Below are positions 15,827 through 24,381 of a stretch of DNA of 26,174 nucleotides, in pieces. Made by a program: the position numbers and the translations under genes. Numbering within the stretch: the stretch's first letter is position 1; the number at the start of each line of letters is the position of its first letter. This DNA is from CALJIC01 sp039805565 (lineage in GTDB: Bacteria; Chloroflexota; Chloroflexia; Chloroflexales; Roseiflexaceae). Below the pieces are notes generated by a model, which searched no databases, was not told where the DNA came from, and saw nothing but the letters and a program-made list of their open reading frames with translations. Location: the NCBI GenBank assembly GCA_039805565.1, contig JBDLTZ010000301.1:1-26174 (forward strand), read 5' to 3'.

Positions 15827-16586
15827 TGGCCGCCTCCTCGACAAAGGCGCGCGGCGCCGCCAGCCGGTCCAGCAGGTAGGCCGCGTATGCCGCCCGGTGC
15901 TCCGGCGGCGTGGTGAAGGGGGAGTCCAGCACAAGCCACTCGTCCGGCACGGCGGCCAGCACCGCCTCCACCAGCGCCGGGGTCACCAGCGGCGCCAGCG
16001 CCTCGTCGGCCGCGCGGATGTCGCCCGCGGCCGGCAGCAGGATATGGTCCTTGATCGCGGCGAACGGCAGGCGCGCGCGCTGCTCGTAGTTCGCCCAGGT
16101 GTGGTGGACGTACAGCGCCGCGCCGTGGTCGATCAGCCATAGGTTGCGGTGCCACAGCAGCAGGTTCGGGTTGCGCGGCGTGCGGTCCACGTTCGTCAGG
16201 AAGGCGTCGAACCACACCACCCGCGCGGCGAGCTCGGCGTCCACCGTCTTGAGTGAGAGCGGGTCGAAACCAAGCGCGCCGGGGAGGTAGTCGAGCGCCA
16301 GGTTCAGGCCCGCGCTGGCGTTCACCAGCGCCTGGATCTCGAAGTCCGGCTCGTTGCGCCCCAGCGCCGGGTCCAGGTCCACGAAGACGATCTCCGGCAC
16401 CGGCAGGCCGAGCGCGCGGCCGATCTCGCCGCACACGAGCTCGGCGATCAGCACCTTGGGCCCCTGCCCGGCGCCGCGGAACTTCAGCACGTACATGCCG
16501 TCGTCGTCAGCCTCGACGATCGCCGGCAGCGAGCCGCCCTCGCGGAGCGGCGTGACGTAGCGCGTGGCGGTGATGGTGCGTATCAT
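15804..16586 (-). CDS. HipA-like kinase domain protein
   Basis: The 260-aa protein matches the stand-alone HipA-like kinase family. The N-lobe shows MYVLKFRGAGQGPKVLIAEL, with Lys35 as the likely ATP-binding lysine. The catalytic segment is FDAFLTNVDRTPRNPNLLLW (residues 126-145). The metal-binding motif is LIDHG (151-155) in place of DFG. It is much shorter than HipA toxin (about 440 aa), lacks the N-terminal HipA subdomain, and has no HipB antitoxin next to it, so a toxin role is not supported. Its partner is the overlapping DUF3037 gene downstream. The ATG at 16586 lacks a clear ribosome site; a short array of GATACGC-type heptads lies directly in front. Confidence 0.83.
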   Translation of the reverse strand: MIRTITATRYVTPLREGGSLPAIVEADDDGMYVLKFRGAGQGPKVLIAELVCGEIGRALGLPVPEIVFVDLDPALGRNEPDFEIQALVNASAGLNLALDYLPGALGFDPLSLKTVDAELAARVVWFDAFLTNVDRTPRNPNLLLWHRNLWLIDHGAALYVHHTWANYEQRARLPFAAIKDHILLPAAGDIRAADEALAPLVTPALVEAVLAAVPDEWLVLDSPFTTPPEHRAAYAAYLLDRLAAPRAFVEEAANARAERV

Positions 16587-16592
16587 CGGAGC

Positions 16593-16620
16593 GATACGTG
16601 ATACGCGATATGCGATAAAC
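16593..16620. repeat. Heptad array, GATACGC family
   Basis: Four consecutive 7-bp units, GATACGT, GATACGC, GATATGC and GATAAAC, lie just upstream of the HipA-like kinase start codon. The unit differs from the CAGCACT and GAGTCGT families, but the 7-bp period is the same. Confidence 0.75.
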
Positions 16621-16677
16621 GAGCGAGATGCATTGTGGTGTGCAATCCTTCAGGTGCGCTTCAACTGGGGGAAGAAT

Positions 16678-17133
16678 CTACAAGACGCGCAGGGTGCTGG
16701 TGCTGTCCTTCGTGCGGTTGGCGCCGAGCGCTCGGAAGAGCGCGTACGCCGCCGCCGCCCCGGTCCCGTCCACCACCAGGTCGCGGAAGTCGTCGTACAC
16801 CAGTGGGCGCTGCTTGTAGAGCAGCTGGAGGCCCTCCTGCCCCAGCGCGAAGAGCAGCACCACGCCGAAGAAGAGCAGCGGCCGCGCCCGCAGCACCGGG
16901 AAGGCTCCCAGCAGCGCCAGTCCGAGCAGGAAGAAGATCAGCGCGTGCGCCACCGCGTGCGCCGTCACGCTGCCGAAGTGGTTGTCCAGCACCCGCCCCA
17001 CCGGGCGGTACACCTCGCCCAGCCACCCGATCGGGAACAGCGTGAAGAAGACCAGCGGCAGAACCCAGAAGAGGAGACGCGTTACCTTGAGCGACTCGAA
17101 CTCCTGTCGCACCACATGCGAAACTCTTGTCAT
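16678..17133 (-). CDS. VanZ-like membrane protein
   Basis: The 151-aa product has four predicted helices (about residues 20-38, 58-81, 85-105 and 117-136) and the VanZ-type polar pattern. Glu100 and Gln103 lie at the end of helix three (GQEGLQLL), followed by Arg109, Asp114/115, Asp118 and the DGTGAAAAY of helix four. VanZ was named from the teicoplanin-resistance cluster, but most homologues are general membrane proteins of unknown role. There are no other van genes here, so antibiotic resistance should not be inferred. The start at 17133 lacks a convincing ribosome site. It lies 53 nt after the ATPase gene, across a CAGCACT array, and may be read from the same promoter. Confidence 0.75.
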   Translation of the reverse strand: MTRVSHVVRQEFESLKVTRLLFWVLPLVFFTLFPIGWLGEVYRPVGRVLDNHFGSVTAHAVAHALIFFLLGLALLGAFPVLRARPLLFFGVVLLFALGQEGLQLLYKQRPLVYDDFRDLVVDGTGAAAAYALFRALGANRTKDSTSTLRVL

Positions 17134-17152
17134 CGAAATAGTACTCTCACCT

Positions 17153-17187
17153 CAGCACTCAGCACTCAGCACTCAGCACTCAGCACT
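17153..17187. repeat. CAGCACT heptad array, five units
   Basis: Five perfect 7-bp units lie between the VanZ-like gene and the ATPase gene. The last unit's T is the first base of the ATPase stop codon (TCA at 17187-17189 on the plus strand). It is the same unit as the array inside the BTAD regulator gene. Confidence 0.95.
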
Positions 17188-17855
17188 CACGCCTCGCTCA
17201 CGAGTCCGTCGCGCACGTGGATGACGCGGCGCGCGTGGGCGGCCACATCCGGCTCGTGCGTCACCAGGATCACCGTGATGCCCTGCTCACGGTTGAGGCG
17301 CTTGAAGATTGCCATGATCTCCTCACCGGTGCGCGTGTCGAGCGCCCCGGTGGGCTCGTCCGCCAGGATGATGCGCGGGTTGTTCACCAGCGCGCGGGCG
17401 ATGGCGACGCGCTGCTGCTGGCCGCCCGAGAGCTCATTCGGCCGGTGGTGCACGCGGTCCGCCATGCCCACCGCCGCCAGCGCCGCCAGCGCCCGCGCCG
17501 AGCGCTCGCCCTGATTGCCGTACAGCAGCGGCAGCTCCACGTTCCGCAGCGCGTCGGTGCGCTGGAGGAGCATGTACTGCTGGAATACAAAGCCCACCTT
17601 GCGGTTGCGGATCGAGGCCAGCGCGTCGTCGTCGAGCGCGCCCACGTCCACGCTGTCCAGCAAATATGTCCCGGCCGAGGGCTGGTCCAGGCAGCCGAGG
17701 ATGTTCATCAGCGTGCTTTTGCCGCTGCCCGAGGGGCCCATCACGGCCACCATCTCGCCCTCTTCGATCGCGAGCGAGACGCCGCGCAGCGCGTGGACCT
17801 CCACGTCCCCCATGCGGTAGACCTTGGTCACATCGCGGATGTCGATCAGTGGCAT
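17187..17855 (-). CDS. ABC transporter ATP-binding protein, MacB/LolD type
   Basis: The 222-aa ATPase has every expected motif: Walker A GPSGSGKST (40-48), Q-loop FQQ (Gln92), signature LSGGQ (142-146), Walker B IILADEPTGALD (162-173) and H-loop His200. VGFVFQQYMLLQRTDALRNVELPL and the short length place it in the LolD/MacB/FtsE branch, whose partners are FtsX-fold permeases. No permease adjoins it. The only FtsX-type permease in the window, at 4312-6690, is a plausible partner. The start at 17855 lies four bases after the stop of a 50-aa membrane-protein gene, with a G-rich GGTGGGG ribosome site overlapping that gene's end. The two are thus an operon with coupled translation. The ATPase powers export or lipid-extraction cycles rather than import. 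Confidence 0.93.
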   Translation of the reverse strand: MPLIDIRDVTKVYRMGDVEVHALRGVSLAIEEGEMVAVMGPSGSGKSTLMNILGCLDQPSAGTYLLDSVDVGALDDDALASIRNRKVGFVFQQYMLLQRTDALRNVELPLLYGNQGERSARALAALAAVGMADRVHHRPNELSGGQQQRVAIARALVNNPRIILADEPTGALDTRTGEEIMAIFKRLNREQGITVILVTHEPDVAAHARRVIHVRDGLVSEA

Positions 17856-17859
17856 AGGG

Positions 17860-18012
17860 CTACCCCACCGCCGCGAGCAGCAGCGGCAGCACGAAGTAGA
17901 TCACGGCCGCGATCACCGCGAGCATGATCACCAGCCGGATAGTCCCCTTGACGACTTTCCAAACCACCCACAGGATTGCGAGCCCTATGATGATTGGCAG
18001 CAGCTGTTCCAC
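17860..18012 (-). CDS. Small hydrophobic membrane protein, 50 aa
   Basis: From the GTG at 18012 the product is 50 residues. It has a hydrophobic stretch near residues 5-18 (LPIIIGLAILWVVW), a short KVVKGTIR link and a second stretch at about 26-48 (LVIMLAVIAAVIYFVLPLLL). That makes a probable two-helix hairpin. I choose GTG because a perfect AGGAGG lies four bases upstream and an extended -10 box lies 44 bases upstream. Longer readings add an arginine-rich, implausible N-terminus. It is four bases from the ATPase start, so it may be a small subunit or modulator of that transporter. I do not recognise a named family. Confidence 0.7.
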   Translation of the reverse strand: MEQLLPIIIGLAILWVVWKVVKGTIRLVIMLAVIAAVIYFVLPLLLAAVG

Positions 18013-18055
18013 ACGACCTCCTGTGCGGGCCGCCGGGTGCGGCCGGAGTAGCCGA

Positions 18056-18064
18056 AGTATACCA
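18056..18064 (-). promoter_or_regulatory. Extended -10 promoter of the small membrane protein/ATPase operon
   Basis: On the minus strand TGGTATACT (18064-18056) is a TG-N extended -10 box with near-consensus TATACT, 44 nt before the GTG start. A poor -35 is tolerable with the extended element. It diverges from the hrcA promoter. Confidence 0.6.
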
Positions 18065-18105
18065 TTTTCACCCGCCGCGCCGCAGCACCTGGGCGCTTCT
18101 CCCCG

Positions 18106-18135
18106 TTGCATACTGCCCCTCAGACGTGGTACAAT
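18106..18135 (+). promoter_or_regulatory. Vegetative promoter of the hrcA heat-shock cluster
   Basis: TTGCAT (18106-18111) and TACAAT (18130-18135) are separated by 18 bp, predicting a start near 18142. The leader then contains a 7-bp hairpin (GGCGTGC/GCACGCC, 18148-18166) and the CIRCE operator. Confidence 0.75.
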
Positions 18136-18185
18136 GCGCGCTGATACGGCGTGCATGGGGCACGCCAATCATTTAGCTCGGATCG

Positions 18186-18212
18186 TTAGCACTCCGGTAG
18201 TGCGAGTGCTAA
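18186..18212 (+). promoter_or_regulatory. CIRCE operator (HrcA binding site)
   Basis: TTAGCACTC-N9-GAGTGCTAA is a perfect match to the CIRCE consensus, with the standard 9-bp spacer. It lies about 45 nt downstream of the predicted start and 40 nt before the hrcA start. HrcA bound here represses the chaperone genes until GroEL is titrated by unfolded protein. Confidence 0.97.
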
Positions 18213-18252
18213 GAGCCCTTCGTTCGTCGCAGCAGTGCTGTGGGGGACTGCC

Positions 18253-19320
18253 ATGACAGCCGAAATGAACGAGCGTCGCCGGCTCATGCTGAAGCTGGTG
18301 ATCCAGGAGTACATCGAGAGCTCCGCGCCCGTCTCCTCCGAGCTGCTCGTGAAGAAGTACGCGCTTCCTGTCTCCTCGGCCACCGTCCGCAACGAGCTCA
18401 ACATGCTCGAGGACCTTGGCTACCTGACGCACCTGCACACCTCCGCGGGGCGCGTGCCCACGGACGCCGGCTACCGCTACTTCGTCGAGAATCTGATGGA
18501 CCGGACGCCGCTCTCGGCCACTGAGCAGCGCACCATCCGCCACCAGTTCTACCAGGTCCGCTCGGAGCTGGACCAGTGGATCTCGCTCGCGGGCGCCGTG
18601 CTGGCGCGCACCGCTCAGAACGCCTCGGTCGTCACGCCGCCGCGCGCCTACCAGTCGCGCTTCAAGCACCTCGAGCTGATCGCCATCCACGACGCCACGG
18701 TGCTGCTGGTGCTGGTGCTGCACGACGGTACGATCCGCCAGCAGAGCCTGACGCTCGAGGCGGCCTGCCCGCAGGAGGAGCTGAGCCGCATCGCCGGGCG
18801 CATCAACGAGCGCTTCCGCGACGCTACCCCCGCCTGGATCGAGGATCAGCTCCAGCAGGACCGCACGCAGCCGCACCTCCCGGCCGACGACCTGGAGCTC
18901 CAGGTGCTGGAGCTGGCGGCGCGGGCCATGCGCCAGTTCGAGGAGCAGCTCAACAAGGCTATCCACAGCGACGGCCTGATTGAGATGCTGAACCAGCCGG
19001 AGTTCACGCAGGTGGAGCGGGTGCGGCAGGTGCTGGGGATCCTGCAGGGCGGCAAGGCGCTTGGCCCGCTGATCCCGCGCGCGCTCGCCAGCAACGGCGT
19101 GCAGGTGGTGATCGGCGGTGAGCACAGCCAGGACGAGATGCGCGAGTACAGCGTTGTCCTCTCGCGCTACGGCGTCGGCGGCGAGATCGCCGGCATCGTG
19201 GGCGTGATCGGCCCCACTCGCATGTCTTACCCGCGCACCATCTCGACAGTGCGCTACATCTCCACCGTCATGAGCGATCTGCTCGGCGAACTGTATGGCT
19301 CCGAAGCTGCCGGGCGCTAG
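18253..19320 (+). CDS. hrcA: Heat-inducible transcription repressor HrcA
   Basis: HrcA is a dimeric repressor that binds CIRCE and needs GroEL to stay active. The 355-aa product has the N-terminal winged helix (about residues 8-65; PVSSATVRNELNMLEDLGYL is the recognition region). The conserved HLHTSAGRVPTDAGYRYFV follows at 60-78, then the GAF-like dimerisation core. The C-terminal MSYPRTISTVRYIS is also family-typical. I start at the ATG at 18253 (MTAEMNERRR), preceded by GGGGGA. An in-frame ATG 12 bases later would still keep the fold. A further in-frame start at 18235 would place the ribosome site outside recognisable sequence. A perfect CIRCE sits in its own leader, so it is autoregulated. 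It heads hrcA-grpE-dnaK-dnaJ, but a 402-nt repeat-filled gap separates it from grpE. Confidence 0.96.
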   Translation: MTAEMNERRRLMLKLVIQEYIESSAPVSSELLVKKYALPVSSATVRNELNMLEDLGYLTHLHTSAGRVPTDAGYRYFVENLMDRTPLSATEQRTIRHQFYQVRSELDQWISLAGAVLARTAQNASVVTPPRAYQSRFKHLELIAIHDATVLLVLVLHDGTIRQQSLTLEAACPQEELSRIAGRINERFRDATPAWIEDQLQQDRTQPHLPADDLELQVLELAARAMRQFEEQLNKAIHSDGLIEMLNQPEFTQVERVRQVLGILQGGKALGPLIPRALASNGVQVVIGGEHSQDEMREYSVVLSRYGVGGEIAGIVGVIGPTRMSYPRTISTVRYISTVMSDLLGELYGSEAAGR

Positions 19321-19342
19321 GGCCTATCCGTAAAGCGGGCGG

Positions 19343-19682
19343 TTTGGAGGGACTCAGTCCCTCCAAAAGAGATCATTCAAGAACTCTTTCGGGGGCTGCG
19401 CCCCCAAACCCCCGCGAACGCAGTGTGTGGATACGCCATAGTACAAGCGCGAGGGCGCAGCGTACCATAGCCCAGGAAGAGCGTTCGAGGCGGGAGCGCG
19501 AGGGCGCACCATAGACCAGGGAAAGCATTCGAGGCGGCGCAGCCGTCGCAGAAATATCGTACCTGGCTGCGGCGCGCGAGGGCGCACCATAGCCCAGGGA
19601 AAGCGTTCGAGGTGGGAGCGCGAGGGCGCAGCCGTCGCAGAAATATCGTACCTGGCTGCGGCGCGCGCAGCGCGCCGCAGCC
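19343..19682. repeat. Repeat-packed hrcA-grpE spacer: hairpins, 39-bp direct repeats and a 13-bp palindrome
   Basis: This gap has no credible gene. It starts with a perfect 11-bp hairpin right after hrcA (19343-19353 with 19357-19367, loop TCA). A GGGGGC-TGC-GCCCCC palindrome follows at 19391-19405. GCGAGGGCGCA then occurs four times (19449, 19498, 19576, 19620), and three related CCATAG...TTCGAGG blocks lie at 19464, 19509 and 19588. An exact 39-bp repeat lies at 19539-19577 and 19628-19666. The second copy ends in a perfect 13-bp stem (19654-19666 with 19670-19682) around a GCA loop, 24 nt before the grpE ribosome site region. Confidence 0.88.
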
Positions 19683-19722
19683 ACACCAGGGATAGCGAAA
19701 GATCTAGGGAGGTATAGAGCCG

Positions 19723-20241
19723 ATGTCCGACGAGCAGACGAACACGCCGCAGGACGGCCGCGAGGCCCCCGCCCAGACCCTGGAGGAGCTCCAGGCGCGG
19801 GTCGCCCAGCTGGAGAAGGAGGCGTCCGAGTACAAGGACAGCTACCTGCGCGCCACTGCCGACTACCGCAACTTCAAGCGCCGCACCGAGCAGGAGCGCG
19901 CTGATCTCATCCGCAGCGCCAGCGCCGGCCTGCTGCTCAAGCTGCTGCCGGTGCTCGACGACCTCGAGCGCGCGATGCAGAGCGTCACCCCCGAGGTCGA
20001 GGCCAGCGCGTGGTACGGCGGCTTCAAGCTCATCCCGCAGAAGCTTCAAACCATCGTGGAGAGCGAGGGCGTCAAGCCGATCGAGGCGCTCGGCCAGGAC
20101 TTCGACCCCAACCAGCACGAGGCGGTGATCTACGAGGCTGCCCCCGGCCAGGAGGGCAAGGTGGTGGCCGAGCTCCAGAAGGGGTACGTGCTGCGCGACA
20201 GGGTGCTGCGCCCGACGATGGTGAAGGTGGGACAGGGGTAA
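19723..20241 (+). CDS. grpE: Nucleotide exchange factor GrpE
   Basis: GrpE releases ADP from DnaK and thereby sets the chaperone cycle speed. The 172-aa product has the long N-terminal coiled coil (about residues 16-55; LEELQARVAQLEKEASEYKDS). The family core ATADYRNFKRRTEQER follows, with a four-helix segment (LLKLLPVLDDLERAM). The C-terminal beta domain is recognisable by GVKPIEALGQDFDPNQHEAV and the ending GYVLRDRVLRPTMVKV. The ATG at 19723 has AGGGAGG upstream with a normal spacer. It follows hrcA across a long repeat spacer and precedes dnaK by 115 nt, in the usual chaperone order. Regulation is presumably through the upstream CIRCE, unless the spacer hairpins attenuate or process the transcript. 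Confidence 0.97.
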   Translation: MSDEQTNTPQDGREAPAQTLEELQARVAQLEKEASEYKDSYLRATADYRNFKRRTEQERADLIRSASAGLLLKLLPVLDDLERAMQSVTPEVEASAWYGGFKLIPQKLQTIVESEGVKPIEALGQDFDPNQHEAVIYEAAPGQEGKVVAELQKGYVLRDRVLRPTMVKVGQG

Positions 20242-20350
20242 CACTGAGTAGCCAGTATGCAGCGGTCAGTAGCCGGTACGCGCCGAGGGTAGCGCATGGC
20301 ATTGACACACAGCGGTACTGAACTACTGATGACTGAGACTGACTACGGAG
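20242..20350. repeat. Degenerate heptad arrays between grpE and dnaK
   Basis: Two runs keep a strict 7-bp register. The first is 20242-20276 (CACTGAG, TAGCCAG, TATGCAG, CGGTCAG, TAGCCGG). The second is 20316-20350 (TACTGAA, CTACTGA, TGACTGA, GACTGAC, TACGGAG). The last heptad supplies the GGAG ribosome site of dnaK. Sequence is decayed but period is kept. Confidence 0.65.
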
Positions 20351-20356
20351 AATAGC

Positions 20357-22231
<1,875 letters not shown>

Positions 22232-22234
22232 CGA

Positions 22235-22311
22235 AGTACTGAGTGCTGAGTACTGAGTGCTGAGGCGATGGCGGCGAACACTCAGCACTTGGCCCTCAGC
22301 ACTCAGCACTG
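22235..22311. repeat. Inverted heptad array between dnaK and dnaJ
   Basis: Alternating AGTACTG and AGTGCTG units (22235-22262) face an inverted set in the opposite strand sense (CTCAGCA units at 22281, 22295 and 22302). The arms 22242-22264 and 22281-22303 pair over 9 + 9 bp with an internal mismatch, so the mRNA can form a hairpin just before the dnaJ ribosome site. The CTCAGCA unit is a rotation of CAGCACT. Confidence 0.85.
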
Positions 22312-22319
22312 AGGTAACT

Positions 22320-23435
22320 ATGTCCACGAAGCGCGACTACTACGAGGTGCTGGGCGTCCAGAAGGGCGCCTCCCAGGACGAGGTCAAGAAGGCGTTCCGT
22401 CGCCTGGCCCGTCAGTACCACCCCGACGTGAACAAAGAGGCGGGCGCCGAGGCCATGTTCAAGGAGATCAACGAGGCCTACGAGGTGCTCTCGGATCCCG
22501 ACAAGCGCGCGATGTACGACCGCTTCGGCCACGCGGGGACCACCGGCGGCCCGGGCTACGACCCGTTTGGCGGGCAGGACCCATTCGGCAGCATCTTCGA
22601 GGCCTTCTTCGGCGGCCAGACGGGGCGTGGCCCCCAGCGCGGCCCCCAGCGCGGCGCCGACCTGCGCTACACGCTGCAGATCACCTTCGAGGAGGCGGTG
22701 TTCGGGGCCGAGAAGGAGATTGAGTTCCGCCGCCTGGAGAGCTGTGGCTCCTGCAAGGGCAACGGCGCCGAGCCCGGCACGGACCCGGTGCGCTGCCCGA
22801 AGTGCGGCGGCCTCGGCGAGGTGCGCACGCGCGCGCCGATCTTCAACATGGTCACCGTCACGACCTGCGACCAGTGCCGCGGCGAGGGCACTGTGATAGC
22901 CATCCCCTGCCGCGAGTGCCGCGGCGAGGGACGCGTGCGCCAGCCCCGCAAGCTGTCGGTGAGGATACCCGGCGGTGTGGACGGCTCCTCGCAGATCCGC
23001 ATCACCGGCGAGGGTGAGTCCGGGCCGCGCGGCGGGCCGCACGGCAACCTCTACATCGCGCTTGAGATCGAGCCGCACCCGGTCTTCGTGCGCGAGGGCA
23101 ACGATATCATCATGGAGCTGCCGCTCAACGTGGCCCAGGCCGCACTCGGCATCGAGCTCGAGGTGCCTACAGTCGAGGGCACCGAGCAGCTCAAGATCCC
23201 GGCCGGCACGCAGACCGGCGCCGCCTTCCGGCTGCGGGGTAAGGGCGTGCCGTACCTGCGCGGCAGCGGACGCGGCGACCAGATCGTGGTGGCCCGCGTG
23301 GTGATCCCCACACGCCTCACGGACCAGCAGCGGCGGCTGTTCCAGGAGCTCGAGAAGTCGCTTGAGCCGGAGCAGATCGGCGGCCAGCAGGACGATGGCT
23401 TCTTCGGGCGGATCAAGAACGCGCTCGGGCTCTAA
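22320..23435 (+). CDS. dnaJ: Chaperone protein DnaJ (Hsp40), type I
   Basis: DnaJ delivers substrates to DnaK and stimulates its ATPase. The 371-aa product has a J domain (residues 5-70) with the essential HPD at 34-36. A glycine/phenylalanine-rich linker (about 75-105) follows. The zinc-binding cysteine-rich domain has four CxxCxGxG motifs, at Cys142/145, 159/162, 183/186 and 197/200, all intact. The C-terminal peptide-binding domains follow, and it ends FFGRIKNALGL. The ATG at 22320 has a GAGG site; in-frame codons further upstream fall in the repeat array and would encode no J-domain residues. It closes the hrcA-grpE-dnaK-dnaJ cluster. A large inverted repeat follows the stop codon. Confidence 0.98.
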   Translation: MSTKRDYYEVLGVQKGASQDEVKKAFRRLARQYHPDVNKEAGAEAMFKEINEAYEVLSDPDKRAMYDRFGHAGTTGGPGYDPFGGQDPFGSIFEAFFGGQTGRGPQRGPQRGADLRYTLQITFEEAVFGAEKEIEFRRLESCGSCKGNGAEPGTDPVRCPKCGGLGEVRTRAPIFNMVTVTTCDQCRGEGTVIAIPCRECRGEGRVRQPRKLSVRIPGGVDGSSQIRITGEGESGPRGGPHGNLYIALEIEPHPVFVREGNDIIMELPLNVAQAALGIELEVPTVEGTEQLKIPAGTQTGAAFRLRGKGVPYLRGSGRGDQIVVARVVIPTRLTDQQRRLFQELEKSLEPEQIGGQQDDGFFGRIKNALGL

Positions 23436-23457
23436 GTGGTGCATCCACCAAGTCTCC

Positions 23458-23518
23458 TGTCATGCTGAGCGCAGCGAAGCATCTCTGGCACATGCCCTTC
23501 GCTGCGCTCAGAGTGACA
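23458..23518. repeat. 22-bp inverted repeat after dnaJ
   Basis: The arms 23458-23479 and 23497-23518 are complementary at nearly every position (TGTCATGCTGAGCGCAGCGA against its inverse). The loop is 17 nt. The arm matches a dispersed motif that I recall from many bacterial genomes (GTCATTCTGAGC...GAAG), and a half-copy lies at 12034-12052. It probably ends the chaperone transcript as a structure, though no T-run follows. Confidence 0.8.
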
Positions 23519-23558
23519 CAATGTTTACCGGATGAACCACTAAGTAAGGATATGTGAA

Positions 23559-24308
23559 GTGGCTGATATACTCTACGGCAGAAACGCCGTCCGTGAGGCG
23601 CTCCGAGCGAAGCGCCGCACCTTCCAGCGCCTGCTGGTCTCCGCCGGAGCCCAGGAGGCTGGTACCCTCGGCGAGGTGGTGAAGCTGGCCGAGAAGAGCG
23701 GCGTGGTGGTCTCGCGCGTCGACCGCCGCGAGCTGGACCGGCGCCTGCCCGGCGCGAACCACCAGGGGGTCGCGCTCGAGTGCGGCGACTACCCCTACGC
23801 CGAGCTGGAGGAGTGCCTGGCGCTCGCCGAGGAGCGCGGCGAGCCCGCGCTGCTGCTGCTGCTGGACCACCTGCAGGACCCGCAGAACGTCGGCACCCTG
23901 CTCCGCACCGCCGAGACCGTGGGCGCGCACGGGGTGGTGATCCCTGGCCGCCGCGCCGCTGAGGTCACCGCCGCCGTCGTCAACGCCTCTTCCGGCGCCA
24001 CCGAGCACCTGCGCATCGCGGTGGTGACGAACCTGGCCCATGCCATGGACGAGCTGCAGAAGGCTGGCGTCTGGGTGGCGGGCGTGGAGGACGACGAGCG
24101 CGCCAAGGACTACGATGCGATGGACCTGGACATGCCGCTGGCGCTGGTGGTGGGCGCCGAGGGGCCGGGTCTCGCCCGCCTCACCCGCGACCGCTGCGAT
24201 TTCCTGGTGCGGCTGCCGATGCGCGGCCAGATCGCCAGCCTTAACGCGGCGGTGGCCGGGAGCATCGTGCTGTACCACGCATGGCGCGCCCGACGCGGCC
24301 AGCCCTGA
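23559..24308 (+). CDS. rlmB: SpoU/TrmH-family 23S rRNA 2'-O-methyltransferase (RlmB-like)
   Basis: The product is a SPOUT-fold enzyme that moves methyl from SAM to a ribose 2'-OH, by analogy Gm2251 of 23S rRNA. The 249-aa sequence has an N-terminal RNA-binding substrate domain (residues 3-75; YGRNAVREAL is typical). Motif 1 is DPQNVGTLLRTAETVGAHG (108-125, with Asn110 and Arg116). Motif 2 is LVVGAEGPGL (196-205). Motif 3 is LPMRGQIASLNAAVAGSIVLY (219-239). All the catalytic and SAM-knot residues are present. It starts at GTG 23559, eight bases after AAGGA; the ATG at 23552 is out of frame and closes at once. TrmH-family relatives with other targets cannot be excluded, so the exact rRNA position is inferred. 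A GAGTCTT heptad array overlaps the stop codon. Confidence 0.9.
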   Translation: MADILYGRNAVREALRAKRRTFQRLLVSAGAQEAGTLGEVVKLAEKSGVVVSRVDRRELDRRLPGANHQGVALECGDYPYAELEECLALAEERGEPALLLLLDHLQDPQNVGTLLRTAETVGAHGVVIPGRRAAEVTAAVVNASSGATEHLRIAVVTNLAHAMDELQKAGVWVAGVEDDERAKDYDAMDLDMPLALVVGAEGPGLARLTRDRCDFLVRLPMRGQIASLNAAVAGSIVLYHAWRARRGQP

Positions 24309-24341
24309 GCCGTGGGCCTTGAGTCGTGAGTCTTGGGTCTT
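24307..24341. repeat. Heptad array, GAGTCGT/GAGTCTT family, overlapping the methyltransferase stop codon
   Basis: Five units in register: GAGCCGT, GGGCCTT, GAGTCGT, GAGTCTT and GGGTCTT. The first begins inside the TGA stop at 24306-24308. It belongs to the same family as 3435-3470 and 4251-4311. Confidence 0.8.
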
Positions 24342-24381
24342 GACTAGGCAGCACACGCGACGCCTGACTACCGGAGTGAAC

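Noticed and set aside
15804..16586. HipA/HipB toxin-antitoxin system
   Set aside because: The kinase lacks the HipA N-subdomain, is far shorter, and no helix-turn-helix antitoxin gene adjoins it.
16587..16677. Promoter of the HipA-like gene
   Set aside because: Several AT-rich hexamers occur inside the GATACGC heptads, but none pairs convincingly with a -35.
16678..17133. Glycopeptide resistance through VanZ
   Set aside because: Only a family-level resemblance; no vanH/A/X or regulatory genes are present.
22257..22319. N-terminal extension of DnaJ
   Set aside because: The added codons come from the heptad array; the J domain starts normally from the ATG at 22320, which has its own ribosome site.
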